A DNA stretch of 64,000 nt from Verrucomicrobiaceae bacterium (GCA_016795485.1 JAEUHM010000058.1:124001-188000); one strand, 5' to 3'; shown: positions 24,795 through 35,032, counted from the first letter of the stretch. The notes: generated by a model not told the origin, from the letters alone. A program made the numbers and translations.

Positions 24795-26693
24795 ATGTCC
24801 TCTTCTTCCCCTAATAAATCAAGCGCTCACACGCTCCAGGCAGACATCGTCGCCTACATGGACGACATGCTACCTGCGCGTGATCGTGTGGTGGTGGAGC
24901 AGCATCTGCGTTCCTGCCCCGGCTGCCGGCAGCGGATCAAGCGCACGCAGCAGCTCCTGGCGGCAGCGACGCTGCGCGAGCCTAGCGCCGCGGAAAGCGA
25001 GCGCTACCTCAGCCTGGTCGCGCCCAAGCACTCTGCGCTGCCCTCCCACACAGCGGAGCCCGCGCCTGCCGCGCAGCCCACACTGACGGTGCTGCCTGCT
25101 CAGCCAGACAAGGCTAGGCATGTCCGCCCACACTTTACCCTGGCCAGGATCGCCGCAGCTGCTGCGCTGGTGATGATGGCGATAGGCGCGCTGAAACTAC
25201 GGCACCCTGAGGAGGATCCCTTCTCTAATTCGCGCGGCGTCGGCCAGGCGCTGCCCGCCGTTAAGCAGGTGCCGGGACGGCGTGCGGCATTGATCGTGGC
25301 CGTGACAGAGGGTGCCCAGGGCAGGGCTGTGAAAGGCGGCGAGGTCGATGCCGGCACTCTACCGGAGGTGCTCATGCTTCGCTGCGGCTTCCCTCGTGAC
25401 CGCGTGCTGGTGCTTCGCGGCGCGGATGCCACGGAGGCCGGGGTGGTGTCGGCTTTGCGCTGCCTGCGTTCCCAGTATTCGGCACCCAGCGACGTGATTT
25501 ACGTGCACTTCGCCAGCCACGGCAGGGTTGAGGGCAACGGCTTGCGCCTCCTCATGGCAGACAGTCCGGAGACGGGCGGGATCACCGCTGCCCAGCTTCA
25601 GGCGCTGTTTAAGGACTGGCCTGGCCAGGTGCTGTTCGTGGCTGATGCCTGTCAGGGAGGGTCCGTGGAGAAGATCGCGTGGGGCATCGCGCAACGGCCA
25701 TGGATGATCGCGTCCGCACAGGCTGATGAAAACGCGTATGACGGCCCACAGTTGGGCTCGCTCTTCACCCATCATTGGAAGGATGCGCTTATGGGCGATG
25801 CGGACGGCAACCGGGACGGCTTTGTCACGCTGGGTGAGGCCTTTGCCTTCACGCGCACAGCCTTGGCGAAGCGCGATAAACAACAGACCCCGGCGCTGCT
25901 GCCGGATCGCGAGACCCAGACGCTACTGCTCGCCGGTGTGACCACGGCCAGCACTGACTACCCGCCGCAGCCCGGTGTGCTGGACCTGCGCTTCCCTGCG
26001 TCCGGCGCGCATGTGCTGCGGCTAGACGGCCAGGACATCGGCGTGCTGCGCGGCTCCACCTGGCGCGGTTGGGTGGGCCCAGGCGAGCATCAGCTCGAAC
26101 TCCGTCTCCTCCCTGAAGGCGCGACCGTGCCGGTGCTCTGGCGCCGCGCCGTGACCCTGCCTCCGGGTCCCTCGCCCGTCGCTGTGGAGGTGAACCCTGC
26201 GGCGGCCACGTTGCCCATCCTGGAGGCAGAGGGTCCCTTCACCAGCGTCACCTACCTGCCAGATGCGAGCCAGGCGCATGTGATCACGGAGCCCGATGGC
26301 GTGGATGTGGTGCTCACTGTGCCGGTGGCTGCTGCGGCACCGGCTGCCGCTGTGCACGGGGTGCGCTTTGAGGCCAGTGATCCTGTGCGCCTCAGTGCGT
26401 TGTTCGGGGGGCGTGTGGTGCTGCGCTTGCGCATCGTTGCGGAGCGCTCGCTGGCAGGAGTTGAGGTGAGCTGCGGTCTGCCGCAGTCCATCTCAGGCAT
26501 CGGGGCGCGCACCACGGTGAATCTGAAAGCGGGTGAGGAGCGCCTGGTGGACCTCCCGCTTAGCGCAGAGCTGGCGGCTTCGCCGTTAACGATCGGGCTC
26601 GCTGTGCAGCTGCCCGCGCAGGCCGCGCCGAACGTGTATCGCTTCCGTCTCGTGGACGCTCATTTCGCTGTGAGCGAAGAAAAATCAAAATAG
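24795..26693 (+). CDS. zf-HC2 anti-sigma-like domain / transmembrane helix / caspase-like peptidase fusion
   Basis: 632 residues, 33 bases after the sigma-like gene. Residues 15-50 form a zf-HC2 domain (H37, C41, C44 in QHLRSCPGCRQ), as in ECF anti-sigma factors. One transmembrane helix lies at about 115-134 (TLARIAAAAALVMMAIGALK). Residues about 160-375 form a peptidase C14 caspase-like domain, with the catalytic His in VHFASHGR (H242) and the catalytic Cys in FVADACQGGS (C286). An EF-hand-like loop DADGNRDGFVTLGE (335-348) follows. The rest is beta-rich. By the usual topology the zinc finger is cytoplasmic and the caspase domain outside. The combination suggests that release of the sigma-like factor and protease activity are linked. 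Cleavage targets are unknown. Confidence 0.8.
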   Translation: MSSSSPNKSSAHTLQADIVAYMDDMLPARDRVVVEQHLRSCPGCRQRIKRTQQLLAAATLREPSAAESERYLSLVAPKHSALPSHTAEPAPAAQPTLTVLPAQPDKARHVRPHFTLARIAAAAALVMMAIGALKLRHPEEDPFSNSRGVGQALPAVKQVPGRRAALIVAVTEGAQGRAVKGGEVDAGTLPEVLMLRCGFPRDRVLVLRGADATEAGVVSALRCLRSQYSAPSDVIYVHFASHGRVEGNGLRLLMADSPETGGITAAQLQALFKDWPGQVLFVADACQGGSVEKIAWGIAQRPWMIASAQADENAYDGPQLGSLFTHHWKDALMGDADGNRDGFVTLGEAFAFTRTALAKRDKQQTPALLPDRETQTLLLAGVTTASTDYPPQPGVLDLRFPASGAHVLRLDGQDIGVLRGSTWRGWVGPGEHQLELRLLPEGATVPVLWRRAVTLPPGPSPVAVEVNPAAATLPILEAEGPFTSVTYLPDASQAHVITEPDGVDVVLTVPVAAAAPAAAVHGVRFEASDPVRLSALFGGRVVLRLRIVAERSLAGVEVSCGLPQSISGIGARTTVNLKAGEERLVDLPLSAELAASPLTIGLAVQLPAQAAPNVYRFRLVDAHFAVSEEKSK

Positions 26694-26695
26694 TT

Positions 26696-26727
26696 CCTTA
26701 CCTTCTCATCCTGCGCCGGAAGAACCC
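26696..26727 (+). promoter_or_regulatory. Conserved promoter-position motif, copy 3 (giant secreted gene)
   Basis: CCTTACC, 13 bases, CCGGAAGAACCC. Both half-sites (7 and 12 bases) are identical to those of copy 2, with the same spacer length but a different spacer sequence. It begins 3 bases after the caspase gene stop and ends 22 bases before ATG 26750. This gives the downstream genes their own regulated start. Confidence 0.7.
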
Positions 26728-26749
26728 TCGTGAACCTCATTCACTCGCT

Positions 26750-29700
26750 ATGAAACATTACCTCCTGGCTATAGCCTGCCTCCTCCCCGCTCTAGCGGCC
26801 CCCGCTCAGACGGACGCCCCTCCCTCCGCCGTCGTGCCTCCTCGGCTGGCGGGTATTACACAGCATCGCCTGCCCTTTCCTGAGTCCGTCGCGCCGATGT
26901 TCGCGGCGGTAAACAAGGACCCTGCGGCCTTTTTTGCCAGCCCTGAGGCGCTGCCGACCGTGGTGGACATGGTCGCCTGGTCGCTGCGCCAGACGGGCGA
27001 TGAATGGCCGCTGTTCTACAACGACGACACGCACCGCTGGCAGTGGATGCGCGCACAACTTAGCAGTTGCAGCGAGGCTCAGATAGACTTCGCCCAGCAG
27101 TTCCTGCTGGCCTACGCAAAGCTGCACCCCTCACTGCGTGCAGGCCGTGGCACGCTGGCAGTAGGCGCCGCGGCGTGCGTGGCCTATCAGAGCCGTGCGG
27201 CCACGTCCATGGCCGTGCTCCCGGTCGAGGTCCAGAACCAGGCCGGTATCTTCGCGCTGCTGATGCTGGTTCAGCCGAAGCTACTGGAGGCATGTTTCAC
27301 AGAGGCTGGTGATCCCGTCACCCTGGCGCGTGAGACGCTGACGGCCCTGTGCCAGGGCACTACCAATCCTGGCCACCGTGATGTGGCGTGGCTCACGGAA
27401 CCAGGCACCACCGTGACGCTGGAGTCCGTGATACCACCGAATACCGAGGTGGCCAACTCGCTGTTCCCGAAGTTTGCCGCTGCGCCTTTGGTGCTGCGTG
27501 CCATGCTGACCGCCACCAGCGCGCCCACTCGGCTCGGCCTGCCCTTCTACAACGGCGACAGCAAGGACCCCTACCAGTGCCTCGCGAGCTGGACCAAGGA
27601 GCTGAATGACCTCCTCAGCGAAGCCAAGCTCATGCTCCAGCGTCGGCATGACAAATGCAAGCAAGACACGCCGGACATGCGCGTCGGCACCACTCTCGCG
27701 CCCAGCTTTCTCGGGCCGGACTCGAAGGTCTGCATCGTCGACCATGCTCTAGGCGGCCCATTGCTTTTTATGGCAGCACGCATTGATGCGGATATGCTTC
27801 GTAATCAATGGCGTGATCTGCAGAAGGGCGACCGCGACCGCCAGGCTGTCTTCCAAGCCGCACTGCATCAGGCTCCCACACTCAGAAAGGTGTTCGATGT
27901 CATCGGGTCACTGCCCGCCTTCGAGGTGCTACCCGGCAAGGGCGATGCCGTTACCGGACATTTGTCGTTCGGCAAGGTAGCGCGCATCAGCCCCAAACAT
28001 CCGGGCGAACCCGTTGGGCTTGATGAGTTAATATTTCCTCTAACCAATTTCGAGAACGCAGGCCAGGCCAAACCCATACGTGGGATTGGAAATGACATGT
28101 TTATTTTCGCCCGCCCTACGCCCAGCGACACGCCAGCCTGGCACAAGGTCTCTACCGTGCAAGTAGGCTGGCAAGTCAGCGGGTGTCGCGATGCCGACCC
28201 CCTGAGCGCCCTGCCGATTGATTTCCCGAGCAAGCCGCCACATGCAGAGTGGTTCGAAGTCGTTGCTACGCAAGTCCATGCCGAAGTCCATCAGGTGGCC
28301 GGGGTGTTCTTCCGTGGTTTCAAGGAGCCCATCATAGTCGCTCTACAGCATGCCTTGTGCGGTGAGTTTCCGCGCAAGAGCTGGAGCGAAGCCCGCTCCC
28401 TCGATCCGCAGGCCAGGCTGTTTGATGGTAAGGCGCTACAAGAGATCGAGCGCGTGGTGCCTCAAAGCGGAAACTATACGACAACCGAGTTTGAGCTGAT
28501 CCATGATCAGCGCCGCGTAGCCAGCAACCTGCTGGTCAGCCACGACGCCAGCGGAACGCACAAGGTAATAGCCGAGGCGCGGCCTGCGGAGGGATCAGCC
28601 GTGAAGCCAGGCTCCATGGTTCTTGTGAATGACGGTACCACCAGCATCCGCGTGGAAGACATCATTCCCAATCCTGAACTCAAGCCCGGCACCAACGCCA
28701 CCGTGATCGTCGGGGCTGCCTCCAAGCGCGACCAAGACCACTGGGTGAATTGTCCCACCGTCATCACCAAGGCCAGCGTTGGCGAGTATCCTACGGCGCA
28801 CGCACTGAAGGTGACCCGCCCCAATGCACCGGGCGGCTACTTTGAGCTTGGCTTTGACGACGGCACCACGCTCGCAGTCGCATGGCCAGGAGGTTGGCTG
28901 CTGGAAAATATTGGCCATGCGAACTCCAAAGATGTGTCCATTTTTCACATCTATCACCACCGTTTGCAGCAGGATGGTAGCTGCAAGGTGGCTGTCCTCG
29001 CTACGGATGGATCGGTGAAGCATCTGACCAGCGTGAAGAAGCACGACGGCATGCAAACGAAGTGGGTGCTAGTCGAGCAGGCGAATCAACAATGGGCGGC
29101 AATTTCCGGCGTGCTCGTGGCCACCGAGTCCAGGCCCATGCACGAGCATCGCACCGGCTTCCAGCCTCTCACTCGCATGTCGCTCCCTGGCGACAAGACC
29201 GTGCCGGTGAAGGACCCAAGCCTGCTCGATGCCCCGCTGAAGCTCTTTGACGAAGCTCTCAATGCCTTCTCAGAGCGGCCCCTGACGAAGCAGCGTCAGA
29301 ACTACACCAGCCGCATGCTGAAAGTCAGCGCTGGTGGCCAGACGCTGGTGGTGGCCCCGCTGCAATACCTGCCGGTGCTAATGAATGACAAGCTCGTCAT
29401 CGCGCCCGCAGGCGGCATTCCTGACGGCGCCCTTCTCTTGATGGAGCAGCCTGGCAGCAAGGTGCCTGAGCCCAAGGCGATCGACTTCATCCGTCCAGTT
29501 TTTCGCGCGCTGGATCAGACCGTGGTGGCTGAGGCGGAGGCCTCAGGGGGCATTGCCAATGTCGCCAGTCGGGATGCGAATATTGGCTTTGCCGAGAAGA
29601 TAGCCGTTTACCTCACCCTTGCTGGAACCGATGGTATAGCTGAAGCTCTGCGGACAGAACAGAGAGGTGAAGAAGGCATCGGCAACGCCAGCGGTGATAC

Positions 29701-30640
29701 CGAAACCAAGCAGCCGATCAAAGGCGGTGCCACTGCGGTGAAATCTCTCAGTCCGGTCACAACAGATCTGGCGCAGCACAACGAGTTAATCACCATGGAT
29801 AGCGCCCTCGTGGCGCAGTTTGTTGATCGTGGCCTGGAAATAAACGCCGCGCTGAAACGCGAAGAGGCCCGGCTGCACGAGCCCAGTGGCGAGAACGCCG
29901 ACTGGTTCTGCAAGCTGCTTGTTGATGCCGGCCAGACTGACTTGAGAAAAGCCCGGTCACACGGCTACACGCTCAACATGCACCTAACACAGCATATCAA
30001 GCAACGTCAGCTCTTTCTCCAGGATGAGAAAATCGAGGGGCCGGGTAAAACACGCATTGGCGGCAGAACTCCCGCTGTATTGACCAGTGTATTACACGCT
30101 CAGATGATATTGGCTGGCCTCGCCAACGCTTGTGGTGCAGCAGACACAGCACGCCGGCTGGTGCGCGACAGTATCGAACTCAGCATCATAGCGGGCTGTG
30201 ATCTGAATGCTCAAGGCAAGCCCAGCGGCCGTCTCCAGGCGGACTTAAATCTAGCAGCCGCGCTGCGACTGCCAGAGATTGTCTTTGGTGACAAGCAGGA
30301 ACTCATTCAGCTCAATCCCATCGTGCTGACTCAGCTCAAAGCATGGGCGGATGCGAACGAAATGAGTGACAAAATGGTGGTGGATGAATCGCTCCGCAGG
30401 AAAGGCCTCTGGGCTTTCTGGCAAAGCCTAGCAGGTGGTAGCCCTTTCATGTCGGCCCTGCCGATGCCACCGACGAGTGGCAGCAGCGGCTTTCCAGCTG
30501 TTCTTCGTCAGTGGCTCGAGCAGCGCGCCGCCATCGCACGCCAGCGGCTTGGCCAGTTTGAAACAGAACTCAAGCAGGCCGAGCAGCAGAATCAGCGCCT
30601 TGATCAGCAGGAGAAACGCTATCGCGCTATCGAAGAGTAA
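26750..30640 (+). CDS. Giant secreted protein of unknown function (1,296 residues)
   Basis: It begins MKHYLLAIACLLPALAAPAQT, a clear signal peptide with AxA-type cleavage, so the protein is exported. I do not recognise a family. The N-terminal about 550 residues are mainly helical. The middle (about 600-900) is beta-rich, with GSMVLVNDGTTSIRVEDI and YFELGFDDGTTLAVAW, faintly like the blocks of Hint/intein modules but without the catalytic Cys. The last about 45 residues form a coiled coil (QRLGQFETELKQAEQQNQRL). It carries its own upstream motif (copy 3) and is followed 27 bases later by another giant exported protein. A periplasmic or surface role in the system is likely. Confidence 0.65.
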   Translation: MKHYLLAIACLLPALAAPAQTDAPPSAVVPPRLAGITQHRLPFPESVAPMFAAVNKDPAAFFASPEALPTVVDMVAWSLRQTGDEWPLFYNDDTHRWQWMRAQLSSCSEAQIDFAQQFLLAYAKLHPSLRAGRGTLAVGAAACVAYQSRAATSMAVLPVEVQNQAGIFALLMLVQPKLLEACFTEAGDPVTLARETLTALCQGTTNPGHRDVAWLTEPGTTVTLESVIPPNTEVANSLFPKFAAAPLVLRAMLTATSAPTRLGLPFYNGDSKDPYQCLASWTKELNDLLSEAKLMLQRRHDKCKQDTPDMRVGTTLAPSFLGPDSKVCIVDHALGGPLLFMAARIDADMLRNQWRDLQKGDRDRQAVFQAALHQAPTLRKVFDVIGSLPAFEVLPGKGDAVTGHLSFGKVARISPKHPGEPVGLDELIFPLTNFENAGQAKPIRGIGNDMFIFARPTPSDTPAWHKVSTVQVGWQVSGCRDADPLSALPIDFPSKPPHAEWFEVVATQVHAEVHQVAGVFFRGFKEPIIVALQHALCGEFPRKSWSEARSLDPQARLFDGKALQEIERVVPQSGNYTTTEFELIHDQRRVASNLLVSHDASGTHKVIAEARPAEGSAVKPGSMVLVNDGTTSIRVEDIIPNPELKPGTNATVIVGAASKRDQDHWVNCPTVITKASVGEYPTAHALKVTRPNAPGGYFELGFDDGTTLAVAWPGGWLLENIGHANSKDVSIFHIYHHRLQQDGSCKVAVLATDGSVKHLTSVKKHDGMQTKWVLVEQANQQWAAISGVLVATESRPMHEHRTGFQPLTRMSLPGDKTVPVKDPSLLDAPLKLFDEALNAFSERPLTKQRQNYTSRMLKVSAGGQTLVVAPLQYLPVLMNDKLVIAPAGGIPDGALLLMEQPGSKVPEPKAIDFIRPVFRALDQTVVAEAEASGGIANVASRDANIGFAEKIAVYLTLAGTDGIAEALRTEQRGEEGIGNASGDTETKQPIKGGATAVKSLSPVTTDLAQHNELITMDSALVAQFVDRGLEINAALKREEARLHEPSGENADWFCKLLVDAGQTDLRKARSHGYTLNMHLTQHIKQRQLFLQDEKIEGPGKTRIGGRTPAVLTSVLHAQMILAGLANACGAADTARRLVRDSIELSIIAGCDLNAQGKPSGRLQADLNLAAALRLPEIVFGDKQELIQLNPIVLTQLKAWADANEMSDKMVVDESLRRKGLWAFWQSLAGGSPFMSALPMPPTSGSSGFPAVLRQWLEQRAAIARQRLGQFETELKQAEQQNQRLDQQEKRYRAIEE

Positions 30641-30667
30641 CAGCCCTAACCTCCGACCTTCCCAGCC

Positions 30668-33600
30668 ATGAACCGCTCTCTGCATCCTCTACTGGCTCGG
30701 CTGCTTGTTGCTACGGTGAGCGCGTTCATGCCCGTGGCGCGCGCTGCGCCGGAGGAGTTGGGCCTGCTCTATCTTCGCGCCGTGCTGCGTTCCTCTGCTA
30801 CTACTGCGCAGGAGCTTCAGGACACCAAGGACGAGCTGAAGGCCATGCAGTCCCAGACCGGTGCCATGGAGGTGGCACGCGCCACCATGCGTGAAAGATT
30901 CGCCAAACAATTCATTGCAGACAATGGTAATGGTGACGCACGGCTCGATCACTTCAGTGAGCTGGAGGAGATCGTTCAGCCATGGGGTGCGGATGACATG
31001 GAACTGTGGAAGCTGCTCGACACCAGCGGGCCACCCGGAGCGTGGCAGCAGCCTGGCTTGCGCAGCTACCTCAAGCGGAAGCTTGGCGCGCATGTGTCGC
31101 TTACCGTTGCCCAGGCTGCTCTGCAACCTAACGATAAACATCCCGCTACGAGCCTTGCCCGCGAAGCCTTCGTGCTGGATGTCTGCCCCAGCGAATGGCA
31201 TGAGGCGATCATCCGCCTGTTTCACGCCGGCCTGTGGGAGACCACGCCTGCCTCTGGCATGGAGGCACGGCTCGCGGAGGCAAAAGCCATCCAAGGCATG
31301 GAGGCCTTCACCAAGGTCGCGGCCAAAGAGACTGCGCTGATGGGAGACCGGCTGTTCGCCATGGAGGTCACGCAGTGGCCGCTTACTCAATCCGTGCTGG
31401 AAGGACTGATCAAAGAATCCTCCCACAAGCCTTCGGAGTGGCACAAAAAGATCGTAGCCGCCTTGCACCAGCCGACGCTAAGCACGCCAGAGATTCCCAA
31501 AACGCTAAACCGGATCACTGCGCTGCAAGTCTCGGCCAAGGTGGCCATCGAGCAGTTTGACTGTCTCGAGGACAGCGTTTGGTTGGCCTCCCTGCATCAG
31601 TATGAGAGCATGCAGACGGCGTATAAGCTGTCAGGCGGCGCTGGCGAAGTCACCGCTATGATCAGCCACCTGGGCGGCCTGGTGAAGGATGCGGTAGAGT
31701 TCAAGCGCTTCTATGATGTTCTAAAAGGCTTCTACTACAAGGATAAGACACACAAGCAGCCGGAGCGGGTCTTTACGGACATTCTGCGGCCCCATGCACG
31801 CAGCGATCAAACGCAGGCCATCCTCAGCGACGCACTCGGCGGTGCATTCCTGGTCGAGCATCGGGCCAAGCTGGGTGAGGATTTGCTTGGCGCGCATGAA
31901 AAAGAGCTCTTTGCCGCGGAGAAGCTGGCGAAGCCCACATGGAGCGGCAGCCCGGCCCGGGTGGAGCATGCGACGGCCCTGTACCTAAAACTCTGGTCCT
32001 CGGGGTCTGCGCAGGCCGAACTGGACCGCCCGCTGCTGGCGCGGATCATGAAGTCACTGCTCAGCCTTTTCCGCTCGCGTGAGCAAGGGAAGATGGACCT
32101 AGCAAAGAAGGTCCTGCAGACGCTCTCGCCGCATCTGCTGAAACTCAAGAACCAGCGAGGTGACCTAACGAAGAGCACTGCGCTCAAAGCACTGGATGAG
32201 GAAGTGCTGCGCATGCTGCGCGAGGCGCGTGATGCCTTGCGCGGGCTGGCACAGGATGCTGCGAGCCCGGTGATCGAGGCGCAGGCGCAGGACTATGTGG
32301 CCTCGCTCAAGCTCGCGCTGGAGTTTCATGCGCTGCTTTCAAAAATCGCCGACGAGCTGCCAGTTTGGCTGAACGAATCCGCTGATGATTTGCGCACGCA
32401 AGTGTTCCAGCTGCCGGAGCAACTGGAGGCGGATGCCGTGCTCTACTGGGAAGCAGCCGAGACTCGACTGCGTGCACGCATCCTGCTGTCGCTGGACGCT
32501 CCGCTGCGCGGTGCGCTAAAGGAAAGCCGTCTGCTGGTGCGCGGCGGTCCGCTCTTCTGGCAGTCCATCTATCTGCCGTTACTGCGAGTGCATGGCATCA
32601 CCACGCTGCTGGGTGACGCCACGCCGCATGAGCAGTGGATCGAGGCGTTCGGTGAAGTGAAGAGCCTTCAAACGACCGCGCTTGCTGAAGCGCTGGGCAG
32701 CCTCGCAGTGCTGCGATATCTGGATGCAGACGCACTGCTGCTGCGGCTAGCGCGCCTGCGGATGAAGCTGCTGCTCCCTGGCAAGTCGGCCTGGCAGGTG
32801 CCGCCTGAGGAACTCTTTGGTCCGGCGTGGAAGGGCGTGAATGCCAACGTGCGCCTGCTGCGTGTGCTGCTGGCGGAGGCGCAGCCCGCACCGCAGGACA
32901 GCTCGCTACAGCTACAGGCCATCACGCGTCTAGTGCTTGCAGACCTGGAGCATAAGGTGCCCGTGAATGGCCCGCATTTTCCTCATGGAGGCCACAGCGT
33001 GGCTGAGACGCGCGATCCACTCAACGTGCATCTTGCCTTTGCGGAGAATCTGGTGGTCACCAATGAATGGCGCACCAGCCCGCTGAAGACCAATGGAGTG
33101 AGCGTGGCCTGGACAACGCTGGTGAAGTCCCTGCCCAAGGCGGCTCCGCTGCCCTTTGCCTTCACACTCCCGGCCCTTGCCGAAAGCCGCGTGCAGGTGG
33201 ATGGCACGCAGCGGCTGCAGTTGACGCGGCTCTGGCTCTCAGCCCGCCGCCCTGCGGAGGCTGCGCACGCAGCGATGTATCTGCCAAATCATGCGGAGAA
33301 CAATGCTACGCCCGCAGGGCTGTCGGAATGCCTCGCCATGCGCCAGACCTGCTACACCGCGCTGAATCAGCAGTGGCAGCAGCCGGACATTTCGACGCTG
33401 CGGCTGATGTTGCGTCTCGCCTTGAGTGCGCGCGCGCCGCTCACGCCTGACATCGACGCCGTCATGAACTCCGCTCCCGGCCTGCTGCCGCCTGGACAGC
33501 GCACGGTGGATGAACTCATCGATCTCAAGAACGAACGCGTTGAGATCGAGCAACTGCTGCGCCAGACGAAAGGCGATGTGAAGGCCCGCGCACGTGATTT

Positions 33601-35032
33601 GATAGACCACTGCCCGGCTGTGGAGGTGCCAGCGGAATGGACGCGCGCCCTGAAGGCCGGGCGGGGAGAGCTGATCGCCGCGCAGTTCCCGGAGCGTCTG
33701 CGCGCGATGAGTGACATGGGCATGAAACAACTGCTCAAGCTGCGCTCGCACCTGCGCGTGTTGGGTGGCTGGATCGAAGGGAAAAAGGAGACCAGCATCT
33801 CCGCACAGGATGGCGCTCGCGTGGCCCGCGTGCTCTCGTATCAGAACTACGTGCTGTGGTATGAGCGCAATGACTTCAGCGCCAGCGAGTATGTTTTCGG
33901 CATGCCGAAAATGGAGGGCAGCAAGGACCAGTGGTATCCCGCGCTGGCCATGTTTGCCGTGGCGGATGCCAGCGCCATCAGCTCCGCCATCGCGGCCACC
34001 GAGGGGGAGCTGCGCGAGTCCTTGGTGCTGCAGTCCATCTTGCTGGATGATGCGGCATGGCGGCTTGTGATCGGCGTGAGCGAGCATCCGGACGCGCAGG
34101 CCATGCTGGCGTTTAATCACACCATTCGCTGGACCACTTGTGACTTTCGCCTGCTCTATGAGCACGAGTTTGAAGAGTGCGCCGATGCCAAGTCGCTAAC
34201 CCGTCAGGCCTTGCAGGGTGTGCTGAGAAACTTTGACCTCACCGGCGAGGACCTTTCGCGCAAGCCGGATGACAAGCGCGTGTATGCACGGCTCTTTGAG
34301 CGAATGGATGACGCGCTGCCGGTGGAGTTTAGGCGCAATCATTTGTTAAAAATTCAGGTCACGCTGGATGGTGCCATCGCCCGCGCCGCAGAGTGGCTGG
34401 AGGGTGGCGAAAAGGTGGCACCCATGCTGAAGGAAGGCGCGCAGGAATTCCTGTCCGCGGGTGGCACCGAACGGCGGCTGCTGCGCGGTGCTGCAACGCT
34501 CAGCCAGGGAGTCCTAAACGCGCTGGAGACCCTCGCGACGAAGCGCTTCGCGCAGGTGCCGTTCAAGTCCTACCAGGACTTCTACCTGAACCTGTTGTTT
34601 GATCGTGGCGTGCCCAGGAAGGTATCCGTCGGCCTGTATCAGGACCTCGCTGAGCCCTTGCTGCGTGGCAGTGAGGTAACCCAGCGCCAGGAGTTCACCG
34701 AACTCATCAGGCGTTCCGAAAAACTGCTGCATGATCCGGCCGTGCGTGAAACGAGCTTTGGCAAGGCTTGGCTGCCTGCCTTGATTCATGCCCTCGCGCC
34801 CCTGGTCAACGGGTGGCGTGATCTCGCTGGCAAGGCGCAGGCGACGGAGTTCATCTGGAAGCCCGCCAAGGAGTTTGATGCCCTGTCGGGCCAGCAGAAC
34901 GCCGAGCCCGCCGCCTTCCTGGACCTGGTGGAATGGTGGAGCCAGTTTAGCAACGTGGTGCAGACACCTGAGCTGCGTGAGCAGTTCGAAGTGGTGGACC
35001 CCAAGCCCGAGGAGGAAAAGGCAAAGCCATGA
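30668..35032 (+). CDS. Giant exported helical protein of unknown function (1,454 residues)
   Basis: It begins MNRSLHPLLARLLVATVSAF with cleavage near VARA-APEE, a signal peptide. The mature protein is almost wholly alpha-helical and Leu/Ala/Glu-rich (for example LDEEVLRMLREARDALRGLA), like a long scaffold or helical-repeat protein. No catalytic motif or known family is seen. A short acidic loop DNGNGDARLDHFSE near residue 85 faintly resembles a calcium-binding loop. The gene ends in an ATGA overlap with the next, so production of the two is coupled. Confidence 0.65.
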   Translation: MNRSLHPLLARLLVATVSAFMPVARAAPEELGLLYLRAVLRSSATTAQELQDTKDELKAMQSQTGAMEVARATMRERFAKQFIADNGNGDARLDHFSELEEIVQPWGADDMELWKLLDTSGPPGAWQQPGLRSYLKRKLGAHVSLTVAQAALQPNDKHPATSLAREAFVLDVCPSEWHEAIIRLFHAGLWETTPASGMEARLAEAKAIQGMEAFTKVAAKETALMGDRLFAMEVTQWPLTQSVLEGLIKESSHKPSEWHKKIVAALHQPTLSTPEIPKTLNRITALQVSAKVAIEQFDCLEDSVWLASLHQYESMQTAYKLSGGAGEVTAMISHLGGLVKDAVEFKRFYDVLKGFYYKDKTHKQPERVFTDILRPHARSDQTQAILSDALGGAFLVEHRAKLGEDLLGAHEKELFAAEKLAKPTWSGSPARVEHATALYLKLWSSGSAQAELDRPLLARIMKSLLSLFRSREQGKMDLAKKVLQTLSPHLLKLKNQRGDLTKSTALKALDEEVLRMLREARDALRGLAQDAASPVIEAQAQDYVASLKLALEFHALLSKIADELPVWLNESADDLRTQVFQLPEQLEADAVLYWEAAETRLRARILLSLDAPLRGALKESRLLVRGGPLFWQSIYLPLLRVHGITTLLGDATPHEQWIEAFGEVKSLQTTALAEALGSLAVLRYLDADALLLRLARLRMKLLLPGKSAWQVPPEELFGPAWKGVNANVRLLRVLLAEAQPAPQDSSLQLQAITRLVLADLEHKVPVNGPHFPHGGHSVAETRDPLNVHLAFAENLVVTNEWRTSPLKTNGVSVAWTTLVKSLPKAAPLPFAFTLPALAESRVQVDGTQRLQLTRLWLSARRPAEAAHAAMYLPNHAENNATPAGLSECLAMRQTCYTALNQQWQQPDISTLRLMLRLALSARAPLTPDIDAVMNSAPGLLPPGQRTVDELIDLKNERVEIEQLLRQTKGDVKARARDLIDHCPAVEVPAEWTRALKAGRGELIAAQFPERLRAMSDMGMKQLLKLRSHLRVLGGWIEGKKETSISAQDGARVARVLSYQNYVLWYERNDFSASEYVFGMPKMEGSKDQWYPALAMFAVADASAISSAIAATEGELRESLVLQSILLDDAAWRLVIGVSEHPDAQAMLAFNHTIRWTTCDFRLLYEHEFEECADAKSLTRQALQGVLRNFDLTGEDLSRKPDDKRVYARLFERMDDALPVEFRRNHLLKIQVTLDGAIARAAEWLEGGEKVAPMLKEGAQEFLSAGGTERRLLRGAATLSQGVLNALETLATKRFAQVPFKSYQDFYLNLLFDRGVPRKVSVGLYQDLAEPLLRGSEVTQRQEFTELIRRSEKLLHDPAVRETSFGKAWLPALIHALAPLVNGWRDLAGKAQATEFIWKPAKEFDALSGQQNAEPAAFLDLVEWWSQFSNVVQTPELREQFEVVDPKPEEEKAKP

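Noticed and set aside
33239..34165. 308-codon minus-strand frame
   Set aside because: Antisense to the 1,454-residue exported protein, without start signal or family features.
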